Origin: Bacteroidales bacterium
GTDB lineage: Bacteria; Bacteroidota; Bacteroidia; Bacteroidales; UBA932
Assembly: GCA_022648685.1 (NCBI GenBank)
Contig: JALCMW010000004.1
Span: 202,287 to 266,286, forward strand
DNA: 64,000 nucleotides
Direction of reading: 5' to 3'
Part shown: one piece after another, positions 63,753 to 64,000 of the stretch
How positions within the stretch are numbered: position 1 is the first letter of the stretch
Layout: each line of letters begins with the position of its first letter
Notes under the pieces: generated by a model
Told to the model about the DNA's origin: nothing
The model's database searches: none
Seen by the model: the letters and a program-made list of their open reading frames with translations, nothing else
Translations under genes and position numbers: made by a program

Positions 63753-63862
63753 ACGGCAGCTGCCTACTCTTCCGACTGGTATGTCAGTACCATCGGCGAT
63801 GGCGGGCTTAACTTCTCTGTTCGATATGGGTAGAGGTGGATCCCCGCCGCTATTACCACCGT
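63753..63862 (-). rRNA. rrf: 5S ribosomal RNA
   Basis: The 110-nt minus-strand sequence shows the 5S helix I (ACGGTGGT with GCTGCCGT), the loop-A/helix II region, the conserved CCATATCGAACAGAGAAGTT core and the loop E region with GTACTGAC. The ends are set by pairing of the terminal helix and may be off by a few bases. Confidence 0.93.
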
Positions 63863-63974
63863 TGTATATAACCTGAGAGAGAGTCCTGGTATTTCCACGC
63901 GCTCTTTGCTTTTCGTTCTGGCTTATCCTTCCTGCGTACTCTCTGGCTCTCGCCTTCCTTTACGCTCTTTTCTT
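63863..63974 (-). other. 23S-5S internal transcribed spacer
   Basis: About 110 bp without a tRNA. A 7-bp complement, AGAGAGT (63878-63884) with ACTCTCT (63938-63944), could be a processing stem. Confidence 0.5.
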
Positions 63975-64000
63975 CGGAAGTTATCGGGGTATTAGTACAG
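63975..64000 (-). rRNA. rrl: 23S ribosomal RNA, 3' end only (partial)
   Basis: The last bases read CTGTACTAATACCCCGATAA on the minus strand, matching the conserved 23S 3'-terminal GTACTAAT region. The 3' end is placed by the typical distance from this motif and is approximate; the rest of the gene lies outside the window. Confidence 0.75.

Overview
The window looks like Bacteroidota, most likely order Bacteroidales. The support is a SusC/SusD pair, type IX secretion (T9SS) C-terminal sorting signals, an Rnf complex with the gene order B-C-D-G-E-A, an ATP synthase operon in the order beta-epsilon-a-c-b-delta-alpha-gamma, lipoprotein signals ending in a Cys, almost no Shine-Dalgarno sequences, and several promoters of the Bacteroidota form TTG-N(18-21)-TAnnTTTG. 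Genus is not assigned.

Layout. 1-2.5 kb: the start of a PfkB-family sugar/nucleoside kinase, a LPG-synthase-like membrane protein and a small outer-membrane barrel. 2.6-14.3 kb (minus): a tightly packed run of 16 genes (two M23 peptidases, MerR-type regulator, Nif3-like protein, coiled-coil zinc-ribbon protein, DnaB helicase, DUF3108 protein, RseC, RnfBCDGEA) that may be one transcript of about 12 kb. 14.4-25.9 kb (plus): alaS, an in-frame LptF/LptG-Fmt fusion, thiamine pyrophosphokinase, a short malic enzyme, a large Fe-S protein, an aldo/keto reductase with Fe-S sites and a NamZ-like muramidase, closed by a terminator. 26.1-30.1 kb: convergent trehalose synthesis (otsA-otsB fusion) and a GH15 glucoamylase/trehalase.

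30.4-39.9 kb (minus) is the accessory region and the most unusual part. A promoter drives a secreted 261-aa protein; one in-frame TGA and three codons later an M23 endopeptidase with a glycine-rich linker and an InlB-like repeat begins; nine tandem copies of a roughly 152-aa secreted protein follow. A second copy of the promoter and of the 261-aa protein, without the peptidase, is followed by two more paralogs and a broken, chimeric peptidase-like gene. The 11 paralogs have two half-repeats that resemble the BamE/BLIP-type fold and are mosaics of two alternative sequences at each of two positions. I propose a secreted peptidoglycan-hydrolase effector with an expanded set of periplasmic immunity/inhibitor proteins. 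The function is inference; the architecture is directly visible. The region ends next to tRNA-Ser(GGA).

40.3-48.2 kb (minus): a secreted 226-aa protein and two tandem pairs of T9SS-exported subtilisin-like protease plus PorV/PorQ-like barrel protein. 48.4-55 kb (minus): susC-susD with two surface lipoproteins, closed by a terminator. 55.3-62.1 kb (minus): complete F1Fo ATP synthase operon. 62.2-64 kb (minus): enolase, then the 3' end of an rRNA operon (23S end, 5S and its terminator), which reads towards enolase but stops before it.
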